From: Mayfieldus sp038317345
Lineage (GTDB): Bacteria; Actinomycetota; Thermoleophilia; Solirubrobacterales; 70-9
Assembly: GCA_038317345.1 (NCBI GenBank)
Contig: JBBQBH010000003.1
Coordinates: 22,663 to 86,662 of the forward strand
Reading direction: 5' to 3'
Length of the DNA stretch: 64,000 nt
Each line of letters starts with the position of its first letter. Positions within the stretch are counted from its first letter, which is position 1. Below, one piece after another: positions 35,158-44,053 of the stretch. The notes beneath the pieces are model-generated. The model worked only from the letters and a program-made list of their open reading frames with translations. It ran no database searches and was not told where the DNA came from. A program made the position numbers and the translations under genes.

Positions 35158-37557
35158 ATGTATAGACGTCTTTGCTTGGTGGCGCTTGCCGGCATAGCGC
35201 TCGCCGTCCCTTCGCACGCCGCTGCCAAGACCCGGGCCAGCTATGTCCACCCGCTCGCCGGAACCCAGCCCGGTCCCGGCACCTTCGGGGGTGGGCACAA
35301 CTTCCCCGGCGCGACCTTGCCCTTCGGAATGGTGCAGTTCAGCCCCGACACGACCCCTGCCGGAAACTCCGACGGCTATGACTACCGCGACTCACACATC
35401 CGCGGGTTCAGCCTCACCCATCTTGCCGGGGCAGGTTGCTCGCTGTATGCAGATTTCCCCTTTCTGCCGACCATCCAGCCGCTGACCGCCTCGCCCGCGC
35501 TGCCCGGCGGCGGGGAGCTGGCGCCGCAGTTCGAACCCGGCTTCAGCCACAGCAACGAGAGCGCCAACCCGGGTCTCTACGAGGCCACGACCGGAAAGGG
35601 GCGGAGGCAGAGCATCGACACACGCCTCACGGCGACCCTGCGCAGCGGACTCGCACGCTTCAACTTTCCCCGCAGCCCCCATGCCAGTGTTCTGATCAAC
35701 GCGGGGGGCAGCGCCAATCCCAACGACCACGCCGACGTGCAGGTCAACCCCGCCACGGCGGAGATCACCGGCTCGGCCAATAGCGGCTACTTCTGCGCCC
35801 AACGGCCCCGCTACCGGGTCTACTTCGCGGCCCGCTTCAATCGCCCCTTCAGCACCTACGGGACCTGGCAGCGGCAGACGCTGACCCCCGGTGGGACGTC
35901 GGCGGCCGACGACAAGCCGGTCTCGACAAACCGGTCCGACACCGCCCAGGCGGGCGCCTACGCGACCTTCAATACGCGCCACGCCCGGGGCGTTCAGGTG
36001 AAGGTCGGGATCTCGTTCGTGAGCGTCGACGGCGCCAGGCGAAACCTCGGGGCGGAACAGCACGGCTTCAGGTTCGGCAAGGTCCTCGGGGCCGCCCGCC
36101 GGACCTGGAACCGGGCATTGGGATCGATCGAGGTCAGCGGCGGCAGCGGTCGCGACACCGCCACCTTCTACACGGCGCTCTACCACGCACTGCTCGCGCC
36201 GCGGACGTTCAACGACGTCGACGGCAGCTACATCGGAATGGACAGCCAGCTGCATTCGACCGGCGGCGGTACCCAATACGCGGACATCTCCGGCTGGGAC
36301 GTCTACCGCACCCAGATCCAGCTGCTGGCGATCTTGATGCCAGCCCGAGCCAGCGCGCTGATCCGCTCGCTGCTCACCGACGCGTCCCAGAGCGGCTGCC
36401 TGCCCCGCTGGCCATATGCGAACGGACAGAGCATGACCATGGTCGGCGACCCGTCGGACCCGATCATCGCGTCTGCGGCGGCCCTCGGCGCCAGCAACTT
36501 CGACCACGGCGCCGCGCTCGGAGCAATGGTCAAGGGTGCGACCCAGACCTGCCAGAGCACCAACGGCTCCTACCTGCAACGCCAGGGACTCGACGCATAC
36601 CAGTCATTGGGTTACGTGCCATACGACCTCGACACGGGTCAAACCAATTCGAACTCGATCTTCGGCGATCCAGCCGATGTATGGGCCTCGGCCGCGACCA
36701 CACTCGAATATCAGACCGCCGACTTCGCGATCGCCCAATTCGCGGCCCGCTTCGCCCACGACCAGGCCTCGTACTCGAAGTTCATCGCCCGGTCGGGAAA
36801 CTGGCGCAAGCTGCTCAATCCCGCCAGCGGCTTCATCGAACCGCGCTACGCCAACGGCTCCTTCATCTCGGGCTATGACGAGCTTCACGGTGAAGGCTTC
36901 GCGGAAGGGAGCGCGGCGCAATACACCTGGATGATTCCCTTCGACCCGGCCGGGCTGGGGGCAATGATCGGGGGGCCCACCGCCGCGGCGGGGCGCCTCA
37001 CCTATCTGCTGCGGATCCTCAACTCGCCCGACGGCAGCGGCACCGACCACGCCCTGCTCGGCAACGAGCCGACCCTGCTCACCCCGTGGCTTTTCAACTG
37101 GCTCGGAAAGCCGTTCGAGACCCAGGCGGCGGTGCGGCGCGCAGTGACCCAGCTCTATGGGCCATTTCCGGCCGGATATCCGGGCAACGACGACCTCGGA
37201 ACGCTTTCGTCCTGGTACGTGTTCGGCGCCCTCGGCCTCTACCCGGAGATTCCGGGAACCGGGGTCCTGGCGCTGTCGAGCCCCTTGTTTCCTCACGCCC
37301 AGTTTCGGATCGGTCGCAAGGCGGTGCGAATCGACGCCCGGGGAGCTACTGCGGCGACTCGCTTCATTCGCGGGCTGCGGCTGAACGGACACCACGTCGA
37401 TCAGCCGTGGACCACCTACTGCACGCTCGCCCGTGGTGCCCGCCTGCGATACGCGCTCAGCCGTCGGCCGAAGCGAAGCTGGGGCGCCGCGGCAGCGGCC
37501 CAACCTCCGTCTTATGCGCCGGACCGGCCGATGCCGGCAAGCGTCTGCGCGAATTGA
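35158..37557 (+). CDS. Secreted GH92-family alpha-1,2-mannosidase
   Basis: 799 residues from ATG 35158 (GGAGGGG upstream). Signal peptide about 1-26 (LVALAGIALAVPSHAAA). GH92 landmarks in order: GTFGGGHNFPGATLPFGMV, DGYDYRDSHIRGFSLTHLAG, SGWDVYRTQIQLLAIL, CLPRWPYANGQSMTMVGDP, EGSAAQYTWMIPFDP, GNEPTLLTPWLFNWLGKP and GNDDLGTLSSWYVFGALGLYP. Ca2+-dependent inverting mannosidases, here probably acting outside the cell on mannose-containing glycans. Divergent from polytopic paralog 1 and upstream of a GT39-like transferase. Confidence 0.92.
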   Translation: MYRRLCLVALAGIALAVPSHAAAKTRASYVHPLAGTQPGPGTFGGGHNFPGATLPFGMVQFSPDTTPAGNSDGYDYRDSHIRGFSLTHLAGAGCSLYADFPFLPTIQPLTASPALPGGGELAPQFEPGFSHSNESANPGLYEATTGKGRRQSIDTRLTATLRSGLARFNFPRSPHASVLINAGGSANPNDHADVQVNPATAEITGSANSGYFCAQRPRYRVYFAARFNRPFSTYGTWQRQTLTPGGTSAADDKPVSTNRSDTAQAGAYATFNTRHARGVQVKVGISFVSVDGARRNLGAEQHGFRFGKVLGAARRTWNRALGSIEVSGGSGRDTATFYTALYHALLAPRTFNDVDGSYIGMDSQLHSTGGGTQYADISGWDVYRTQIQLLAILMPARASALIRSLLTDASQSGCLPRWPYANGQSMTMVGDPSDPIIASAAALGASNFDHGAALGAMVKGATQTCQSTNGSYLQRQGLDAYQSLGYVPYDLDTGQTNSNSIFGDPADVWASAATTLEYQTADFAIAQFAARFAHDQASYSKFIARSGNWRKLLNPASGFIEPRYANGSFISGYDELHGEGFAEGSAAQYTWMIPFDPAGLGAMIGGPTAAAGRLTYLLRILNSPDGSGTDHALLGNEPTLLTPWLFNWLGKPFETQAAVRRAVTQLYGPFPAGYPGNDDLGTLSSWYVFGALGLYPEIPGTGVLALSSPLFPHAQFRIGRKAVRIDARGATAATRFIRGLRLNGHHVDQPWTTYCTLARGARLRYALSRRPKRSWGAAAAAQPPSYAPDRPMPASVCAN

Positions 37558-37605
37558 GCCAGGCGCGCGCTTAGGTTCCCTTTAACAGGGCTTCAACATC
37601 TGTAC

Positions 37606-39423
37606 ATGTCGTGCCAGCAGGCTTGTGGCTCGGTGGAAACTGCGACGGCAACCGCGCACGGCGGCGATACCCGAGCAGGTCCGGGGCGGCTCGCGGTAAT
37701 CGGGTCTACCGTCTTCTGGATCGGTGCGGGGTTGGTTGCGGCGGGGGTCGCCATCCGCTTCGCGACCCTCGGGCTGCAGAGCTATCACCACGACGAGGTG
37801 ATTACAGCGGGGAGGGTGCTGCCGGGCAGCTTCGGGCACATGCTTCACGAGGTTCGCCGCAGCGAATCGACTCCGCCGCTCTACTACATCATTGCCTGGG
37901 AGTGGAGTAAGCACTTCGGCCTTGACGAGGTCGGCCTGCGATCGCTTTCCGCTCTCTTCGGCGCCCTGACGATCCCGATCGCCTTTCTGATCGGCAGGGA
38001 GCTGGCCGGGAAACGCGCCGGGCTGCTGACCATGGCGATGGTCGCCTTGAACCCGATGCTGATCTGGTACTCGCAGGAAGCACGGGCCTACGCGTTGGTG
38101 GTCCTGCTCTGCGCGGCTTCTCTGTTCTTCTTCCTGCGCTTCCGCCGGACCGGATCGCACCGTGACCTGGCGCTGTGGACGGCCTTCTCCGCCCTCGCGC
38201 TCACCAGCCACTACTTCGCCGTCTTCACGATCGTGATCGAGGCCGCCTGGCTGCTGGTCGAGCGCAGGCCACGAGCTCCGGTGCTGGCGGCAATCGGCGG
38301 GATCGTGGCGGTCGGCTTGGCGCTCCTGCCACTCGCGGCTCACCAGGCCAACCCGAACCACATCGACTGGATCGGACACCTGGCCGTGTGGGACCGGCTC
38401 GAGGACTCGGGCGGAAGCTTCTTGATCGGTGAGACCGGCAGGGTGATCGGGGCGGTTGGTCCGCGCCAGAAATACACGGTGGTCCCTCTGATTCTCATCG
38501 GCCTCCTGCTCGGGCTCGGGTTGTTGCGAGGCCGGAGCCGCGAATGGCGCGTCGCCGCAATCGGGATCGTGATCGGCCTTGGAAGCGTCGCCCTGGCGCT
38601 GCTCGCGGCGGCGGCCGGCAAGGACTACGTCCTCGCCCGCAACCTGCTCCCGGCGCTGCTGCCGCTGATCGCGGCGGTCGCCGTGATTGCCACTTTCGCG
38701 CGGGCCCGCGGGCTGGGCGTCGCCCTGATCGCGGCGCTTTGCGTGTACTGGCTGGCCTTCGACGTGTACGTGGACGCCACGCCCGACCTTCAGCGGCCGA
38801 ATTGGAGGCAGGTGGCTCGGACCGCCCGCCCCGCCATCCGTCCGCGCGTGATCGTCACATGGACCTTGGGAGTCGCGCCGCTCGAGTTCTACCTTCGCGA
38901 CGGGACCGCGCGCGCGAACAGCGGCCCGTTCGTCGTGCCGGAGGTCGACGTCGTGACCAAGTCCTCGGCGACCCGGTTCGCCGACCCGCTGGCAGCCAAA
39001 TTCCCCCACACCGAGGTGGCCGATCTTGGCCGCTTCACGGTGACCCGCTACATCGCCCCGCATCCGATCCCCCTCGGCATGCGTCTGCTGCGCCACCTGC
39101 GCACCGGCTTTCAGACCAATGCCGTGATGATCGGCGGAGGCCCGCAGGTCGCGCCCGGGTCCGGCAGGCGCGACGTTCGCCTGGTGCGCTGCCGCAGTCG
39201 CCTGCTCAGGCAGCTCGATCGCAAGCACGGAAATCGGGCGCTCGGGCGTCATACGCACCGGGACCGCAGAGTCTGCGAACGTCGATTGCACCGTCAACAC
39301 AGGGCGCACCAGCGCCGGTTGCACAGACAGCGCAGGGCGCGCGAGCGCCGGCTACACCGTCAGCACAGGTCGCACGAGCGCCGGCTACACGGCCAGCGGC
39401 GGCATCAGCAGCGCCTCAGCTGA
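37606..39423 (+). CDS. GT39-like membrane glycosyltransferase with repetitive Arg/His-rich C-terminus
   Basis: 605 residues from ATG 37606; GTG 37633 is an alternative. GT-C fold: first-loop acidic pair in LQSYHHDEVITAGRV, ESTPPLYYIIAWEW, AGLLTMAMVALNPMLIWYSQ and EARAYALVVLL; about 11 helices, then a soluble domain (RPNWRQVARTARPAI). Likely uses a polyprenyl-phosphate sugar. The last about 55 residues come from a 33-nt DNA repeat and read RRLHRQHRAHQ, RRLHRQRRARE and so on; they look unlike a folded domain. The 3' end overlaps convergent gtrA by 8 nt. Confidence 0.82.
   Translation: MSCQQACGSVETATATAHGGDTRAGPGRLAVIGSTVFWIGAGLVAAGVAIRFATLGLQSYHHDEVITAGRVLPGSFGHMLHEVRRSESTPPLYYIIAWEWSKHFGLDEVGLRSLSALFGALTIPIAFLIGRELAGKRAGLLTMAMVALNPMLIWYSQEARAYALVVLLCAASLFFFLRFRRTGSHRDLALWTAFSALALTSHYFAVFTIVIEAAWLLVERRPRAPVLAAIGGIVAVGLALLPLAAHQANPNHIDWIGHLAVWDRLEDSGGSFLIGETGRVIGAVGPRQKYTVVPLILIGLLLGLGLLRGRSREWRVAAIGIVIGLGSVALALLAAAAGKDYVLARNLLPALLPLIAAVAVIATFARARGLGVALIAALCVYWLAFDVYVDATPDLQRPNWRQVARTARPAIRPRVIVTWTLGVAPLEFYLRDGTARANSGPFVVPEVDVVTKSSATRFADPLAAKFPHTEVADLGRFTVTRYIAPHPIPLGMRLLRHLRTGFQTNAVMIGGGPQVAPGSGRRDVRLVRCRSRLLRQLDRKHGNRALGRHTHRDRRVCERRLHRQHRAHQRRLHRQRRARERRLHRQHRSHERRLHGQRRHQQRLS
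39280..39411 (+). repeat. 33-nt tandem repeat (4 units) at a gene 3' end
   Basis: Four units of 33 nt starting at 39280, 39313, 39346 and 39379. Units 2 and 3 are closest; unit 4 diverges in its second half. Common core CGCCGG.T.CAC..... All three plus frames stay open, so the coding frame is not certain from composition alone. Confidence 0.8.
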
Positions 39424-39889
39424 AGGTCCAGAGCTTGTTGCCGATGAAGTTGAACGGCATCGCGACGGCGACGGCAATTGCCTGAGCCTGCAGCTCGGGC
39501 AACTCCGCCATCACCAGCAGCTGCAGGATCACGAGGTTGATGAACAGGGATCCGAGGCTGACCGCGAAGAACCGAGCCGCCTCGAAGCGGGCAGGCCCAG
39601 CCCCGGCGCCGAAGGTCCAGTACCGGTTCCAGAGGTAGTTGTTGGAGACGGCGACGCAGAACGCCCCGACGGCGGCCAGCAAGTGGTTGACGGCGAGGTT
39701 CTGGTTGAGCACGGCGAATGCAGCAAGGTTGATCACGTAGCCGGAGCCCCCGACGAGCCCGAACTTGACCAGCTGGACCCAGTTCGCGGCCTTTCTCGTC
39801 CCGGCGCCGATCCGGCGGGCCACTGCGACGACGCCGGGCGCGGACAAGGAGTCCTCGGCAAGCCTCGTTTCGGGTCTTTCAGTCGCCAT
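39416..39889 (-). CDS. GtrA-family membrane protein
   Basis: 157 residues from ATG 39889. Four membrane helices of the GtrA/DPMS fold: FGLVGGSGYVINLAAFAVL, HLLAAVGAFCVAVSNNYLW, NRYWTFGAG, and FFAVSLGSLFINLVILQL with the final FNFIGNKLWTF. GtrA proteins are thought to flip or hand over polyprenyl-linked sugars. Located among glycosyltransferase-like genes, it supports an envelope-glycan role for the block. Confidence 0.93.
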   Translation of the reverse strand: MATERPETRLAEDSLSAPGVVAVARRIGAGTRKAANWVQLVKFGLVGGSGYVINLAAFAVLNQNLAVNHLLAAVGAFCVAVSNNYLWNRYWTFGAGAGPARFEAARFFAVSLGSLFINLVILQLLVMAELPELQAQAIAVAVAMPFNFIGNKLWTFS

Positions 39890-39926
39890 CCTCAGGAAGG
39901 CTGCCAGGGAAATCTAAATTCCGCCT

Positions 39927-42005
39927 CTATTGCCCGAATTGCCCGCATCTCGTCACCGCAAGGGGCCCGTCGATTTTGAAGACCACGGTCGGCGGAGTCT
40001 TCAGCACGACCTTCGCGTGCGGATCGCGGGTCCAGCGCGCCTCAGGTGGGTACGAGGGACCGCCGGGCTCGATTCGGTCGAGGCTGACGACGACGTAGTC
40101 GTAGTCGCCTGCGTTGAGAAGGCGCCGCCACCGCTCACAGGTCGAGGCGCGCACGAAGCCGGCGTGCGGACGGTGCAGGCCGGCGAATTGGACCCGATTG
40201 GAAAGCTCGGTGCCCCAGAGCGGGTATTGCCGCGTGGCGGTGGTGGCGATCCGCTGGTCGTCGAGGCTGCGGGCCCATTTGAAGGCCGCGTCGAGGCCGG
40301 GTGTGGTGAAGCTCGGGTCCGCGTAGCGGTGATCGAGGTAGCGCCTTTGCTCGAACCATCCGGCGCCAACCGCCAGCAGGACGATCCCGGCGGCGGCAGC
40401 GGCCAGCGCCGGGCGCGACAGCATGTGCAGCCGCCGGGAGCCGAGCAGCGCGGCGACTACCACGACGGCGACGCCCATCGCGATCGCCCCGGCGACATAG
40501 CCGGAGTACCACGGCGCCCCCGACGCATCGGCAAATGCAAGGGTGAAGAGCAACAGCACCAGCAGGGCCGCCCGGCGCCGACCCCGATCGGCCCCCACGA
40601 CCACCGGTAGCAGCGCCAGGCCGAGAATCAGCGCCGGTGCCAGGTAGCGAAGGCCCGACTCGAAGCTGAGCGGCATTCCGCTGGGCCCGGCGGCGGAGGC
40701 GGGGCTGGCGACCCACGCCGCCGCCGTCAGCAGCCCCACCGCCCCAAGCACGCGGACCAGGGGATCCTGGCGCCGCGAGAGACAGATCACCAGGGCGAGG
40801 AGAGCCAGGCCCCCGACCAACGGCCATAGCCAGCCGAGCGAGTGGTGAAGCCCGGGCAGGAACCAGTGGCGCCAGGTCGATCCGTCGAACAGGTATCCGA
40901 GCACGGACTCCTGCCGGCGGCCCCCGAGAGCCTGATTGGGGGCGGGCAGATTCAGCGGGCCGAGCGATTTCACCCACGGAAAGGGGTTGCCGGCCTGCAC
41001 CAGGTTGCGCAGGTACCAGTAGCCGCACCCGGCCAGCAGCGGAAGCCCGACGGCAGCAGCGGCCCGGCGGCGGGCCCCTGGGGCGCTGATCGCGACCAGA
41101 CCTGCCGCGAGGCCCGCGGCCGGCACCAGGTAGTTGAGCTTCACCCCGGCCGCCAGTCCCGCTGCCAGGCCGACCACGACGAGAGCGCCGGGCGCCGGCC
41201 AGGGGTCCCGCTCCGATGCCCGCGCGTTGACGGCAACGGCGGCCGCGGCGGTGAGGAAAAAGATCGCCGGCATGTCGTTGCGCATCGATCCCGCCTGGTC
41301 GGCGAGCGCCCCCGCATCGAGGACTACCGCCGCGCCGATCAGCGAGAGCGCACCGACCCCATAGGGACGGCCGATGCACCAGGCGGCCAGCAGCGTGCCC
41401 GCCAGCCAGCCGGCGTTGATCAGCGGCGAGAGGTTGTCGCGCCCAAAGGCGAGGATTCCCACCCCATGCAGAAGCTCTGAGTTCGCTGGGTAAAACCAGG
41501 CCAGGAACTGCGGGGCGATGAAGTCGAGGTTGAAGGTGGAGTGGCTCTGCGCGAAGTGCGCCGCGAACGGTCCGTGGTACCAGGTCGAGTCGAAGTTGGT
41601 GATGCCGGCGTCGAGGACGACGCGCACCCCAATCGACCAATGGGCGATGACCAGCCCGGCGACCAGCAGCGCGGCCGCTTTCGCGATCCCACCGCTCGGG
41701 GGAGCTGGCGGCAGCTGCCGCCCGGGGCGCGGACCGGGCCCTGGACGAACCCAGACTCGAACCGCGATGCCAGCAACAACGATGCCGAGTACGAAGGGGA
41801 GCTCGCGAAAGGCGCCAAACGAGCCCAGCAGCTCGGCGACCCCCAAAACCAGCGCAAGACCGAGCACCAGGTCGGCGAGCCAGGCGGGCGGACCGGTCCA
41901 TCCCGGCAGCAACCGCGCGCGAACCCGTGTCGCGGCGGCAGCAGCTCCGAGCATGACTGCGACCAGCTCCGCCGCTCCGAGCAGGTAATCGCCAGCGCCG
42001 AGCAA
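39927..42005 (-). CDS. Polytopic membrane protein, possible GT-C glycosyltransferase (paralog 2)
   Basis: 692 residues from TTG 42005, chosen because GAGAGGG lies about 8 nt upstream and murJ stops 16 nt before. About 13 helices. Shares with the 32925-35081 product FDSTWYHGPFAAHFAQ, FYPANSELLHGVGI, AAWCIGRPYG, DAAFKWARSLDDQRIATT and TELSNRVQFAG. It follows murJ closely, so co-transcription is likely. Same caution on function as paralog 1. Confidence 0.75.
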   Translation of the reverse strand: MLGAGDYLLGAAELVAVMLGAAAAATRVRARLLPGWTGPPAWLADLVLGLALVLGVAELLGSFGAFRELPFVLGIVVAGIAVRVWVRPGPGPRPGRQLPPAPPSGGIAKAAALLVAGLVIAHWSIGVRVVLDAGITNFDSTWYHGPFAAHFAQSHSTFNLDFIAPQFLAWFYPANSELLHGVGILAFGRDNLSPLINAGWLAGTLLAAWCIGRPYGVGALSLIGAAVVLDAGALADQAGSMRNDMPAIFFLTAAAAVAVNARASERDPWPAPGALVVVGLAAGLAAGVKLNYLVPAAGLAAGLVAISAPGARRRAAAAVGLPLLAGCGYWYLRNLVQAGNPFPWVKSLGPLNLPAPNQALGGRRQESVLGYLFDGSTWRHWFLPGLHHSLGWLWPLVGGLALLALVICLSRRQDPLVRVLGAVGLLTAAAWVASPASAAGPSGMPLSFESGLRYLAPALILGLALLPVVVGADRGRRRAALLVLLLFTLAFADASGAPWYSGYVAGAIAMGVAVVVVAALLGSRRLHMLSRPALAAAAAGIVLLAVGAGWFEQRRYLDHRYADPSFTTPGLDAAFKWARSLDDQRIATTATRQYPLWGTELSNRVQFAGLHRPHAGFVRASTCERWRRLLNAGDYDYVVVSLDRIEPGGPSYPPEARWTRDPHAKVVLKTPPTVVFKIDGPLAVTRCGQFGQ

Positions 42006-42021
42006 ATTGCGGCCCTCTCGA

Positions 42022-43707
42022 TCAGCGCCTGCGAAGCAGGCGCAGGATCTGGTCGAGCTCCGGGACCCGCAGCACCCGGACAACTCCGAGATAGACGGCG
42101 AAGCCGGCAGCGAGACCGGTGCAGAGCGAGATCGTCTGCCCACCCAGCGATCGCCCCAAGGCCGAGTCGAGCTGGTGCCAGACGAGGTAGCTGACAGCGG
42201 CCAATGCCGCCGAGGCCGCGCCGATTCTCAGTGCGGAATCGGCCAGGCGGCTCAGTTCCAGTCCCCCAAGCTCACGTCGGAGGACCACGCATTGGACGAT
42301 CACACTGGCGATGGTTGCGATCGCGGTCGAGGCGACGATCCCTCCCACCCCGAAGGGCTTGTAGAGCAGCAGCGCTGCGATCGCCGTGACTGCCAGGTTC
42401 GCGCCCGAGATCAGAGTCGGGATCCAGGGTTTCTGGAGGCTGAAGAAGGTTCTCGTCAGGAGGAGGAAAAGGCCGTTGGAGGGCAGCGAGAAGGCGAACC
42501 AGAACAGCGCCGTCGAGACCAGATCGGTCTGCGAGGCGGTGAACTCTCCGCGCTGGTAGACGAGCCGGATCATCGGCTCCGACAGGACCAGCACCGCGGC
42601 CGCCGCGGGCAGCAGCACGAAGACGATCTGGCGCATCCCGTTGGCCATCGTCGCCCGTAGGTCGTCGCGCGCGCCGCGGGCCGCGAACCGAGCCAGGGTC
42701 GGAAAGAGGACCGTGGTGATCGCCACCGAGAAGATTCCCTGCGGCAGCTGGTAGACGCGGAATGCCTTGTCGATCGCCGCCGGCCCGCGGTCGGAGACGA
42801 GGCTGCCGAAAAAGCTGTTGATCAGCAGGTTGAAGTTGATCAATCCGAGGCTGATCGTCACCGGCAGCATCAAGAGCAGAACCCTGCGCACCGCCGGATT
42901 GCGCCACGGGCGACCGAATCGCCGCGTGAACTTGAAGGGCGTGTTGCGCAGGTCGAAGACCGGGATCGCGAGTTGAACCACCGTGCCGGCGAGGATCCCG
43001 ATCGCGTAGGCGTAGATGCGGTTGTTCCCGTGAAAGGCCGGCGCCAGGAACACGAGGACGCCGATGATGGTCAGGTTCCAGAACAGCGGCGCGATCGCGA
43101 AGGCGCCAAAGCGGTCGTAGCTGTTGAGGATCCCGACCACGAGCCCGCTCAATCCGAGCAGGATCAGGATCGGGAAGAGGATCTGAGAGAGGACCACCAT
43201 CAGGTCCCTGATCTCGCCCTTCAGGCCGGGCGCGAAGAGCGGCATCACGAGCGGCGCCAACAACACGAAGAGGGCCGTGATCGCGCCCAGCACCAGGGTG
43301 ACCACGAACAGCATCGCCGACGCCATCCGGAACGCTTCCTTGTAGTTGCCCTTCTCCAGCTGCTCGGTGAAGATCGGCACGAAGGCCGGCTGCAACGCGG
43401 CGTCGGCGAAGAGGCTGCGGACAAGGTTGGGGACCTGGAAGGCGACCGTGAACGCCGACATCGGCCCCTTCACTCCGAAGTAGCTGGCGGCGACGATCTC
43501 GCGCACCAGGCCGGCGATGCGCGAGGCCGCGGTGGCGACGGAGAAGAAGGCCGTGGACCTGGCCAACCGTCCCGCTCGCTCGCCGGGCGCCGGTGGGGCG
43601 GCGGGCTCCTCTCCAGGGTTAAATGCCTCCGCCGCCCGCTCGGCTGCGTCGAGGGCCACCTCGTCTCGTGCCTGGTCTGGGCTGTCGGGTGCCGGGGGCG
43701 TGGGCAT
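42022..43707 (-). CDS. murJ: Lipid II flippase MurJ
   Basis: 561 residues from ATG 43707 (open to 43791, overlapping rpsT upstream). A Pro/Ala/Glu-rich cytoplasmic N-terminus (about 1-60) precedes 14 helices of the MOP superfamily: ATAASRIAGLVREIVAASYFG, FQVPNLVRSLFADAALQPAF and SLPSNGLFLLLTRTFFSLQK. Moves lipid-linked peptidoglycan precursor across the membrane. Divergent from rpsT. Confidence 0.95.
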   Translation of the reverse strand: MPTPPAPDSPDQARDEVALDAAERAAEAFNPGEEPAAPPAPGERAGRLARSTAFFSVATAASRIAGLVREIVAASYFGVKGPMSAFTVAFQVPNLVRSLFADAALQPAFVPIFTEQLEKGNYKEAFRMASAMLFVVTLVLGAITALFVLLAPLVMPLFAPGLKGEIRDLMVVLSQILFPILILLGLSGLVVGILNSYDRFGAFAIAPLFWNLTIIGVLVFLAPAFHGNNRIYAYAIGILAGTVVQLAIPVFDLRNTPFKFTRRFGRPWRNPAVRRVLLLMLPVTISLGLINFNLLINSFFGSLVSDRGPAAIDKAFRVYQLPQGIFSVAITTVLFPTLARFAARGARDDLRATMANGMRQIVFVLLPAAAAVLVLSEPMIRLVYQRGEFTASQTDLVSTALFWFAFSLPSNGLFLLLTRTFFSLQKPWIPTLISGANLAVTAIAALLLYKPFGVGGIVASTAIATIASVIVQCVVLRRELGGLELSRLADSALRIGAASAALAAVSYLVWHQLDSALGRSLGGQTISLCTGLAAGFAVYLGVVRVLRVPELDQILRLLRRR

Positions 43708-43780
43708 CTGGTGCGGTGAATGGCTCGCTATAGTCGGCGGCCGCTCGAAGCCGGAAGGCACCCGGCTCGGCCCTGAAGAG

Positions 43781-44041
43781 ATGGCCAACATAGCCTCACA
43801 GAAGAAGCGGATCTTAAGAACGGCGCGCGAGCATGCCGAGAATCAGCTCGTGGCCGGCGCCGTGAAGACCCATTTCCGGCGGCTCGAGCAGGCCGTGTCC
43901 GAGAACGACTCCGCGGCGGTCGAGAAGGAGCATCGAGCGCTCGTCTCGCGGATCGACAAGGCCGTCCAGAAGGGCGCCCTGCACTCTCGCAACGCCGCCC
44001 GCAAGAAGTCGCGGGCCGCGAGGCTGGCGAGCCGCGCTTAG
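43781..44041 (+). CDS. rpsT: 30S ribosomal protein bS20
   Basis: 86 residues from ATG 43781 with GAAGAG upstream. Typical bS20: MANIASQKKRILRTAREHAE, VKTHFRRLEQAV, ALVSRIDKAVQKGALHSRN and a basic end KKSRAARLAS. It binds 16S rRNA early in assembly. Placed divergently from murJ and convergently with holA, as in many actinobacteria. Confidence 0.97.
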   Translation: MANIASQKKRILRTAREHAENQLVAGAVKTHFRRLEQAVSENDSAAVEKEHRALVSRIDKAVQKGALHSRNAARKKSRAARLASRA

Positions 44042-44053
44042 GCCCGGCCCGCT

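Noticed and set aside
37582..39324. 580-codon minus-strand frame opposite the GT39-like gene
   Set aside because: Gln/Arg/Asp-rich shadow without motifs; the plus-strand product has clear membrane helices.
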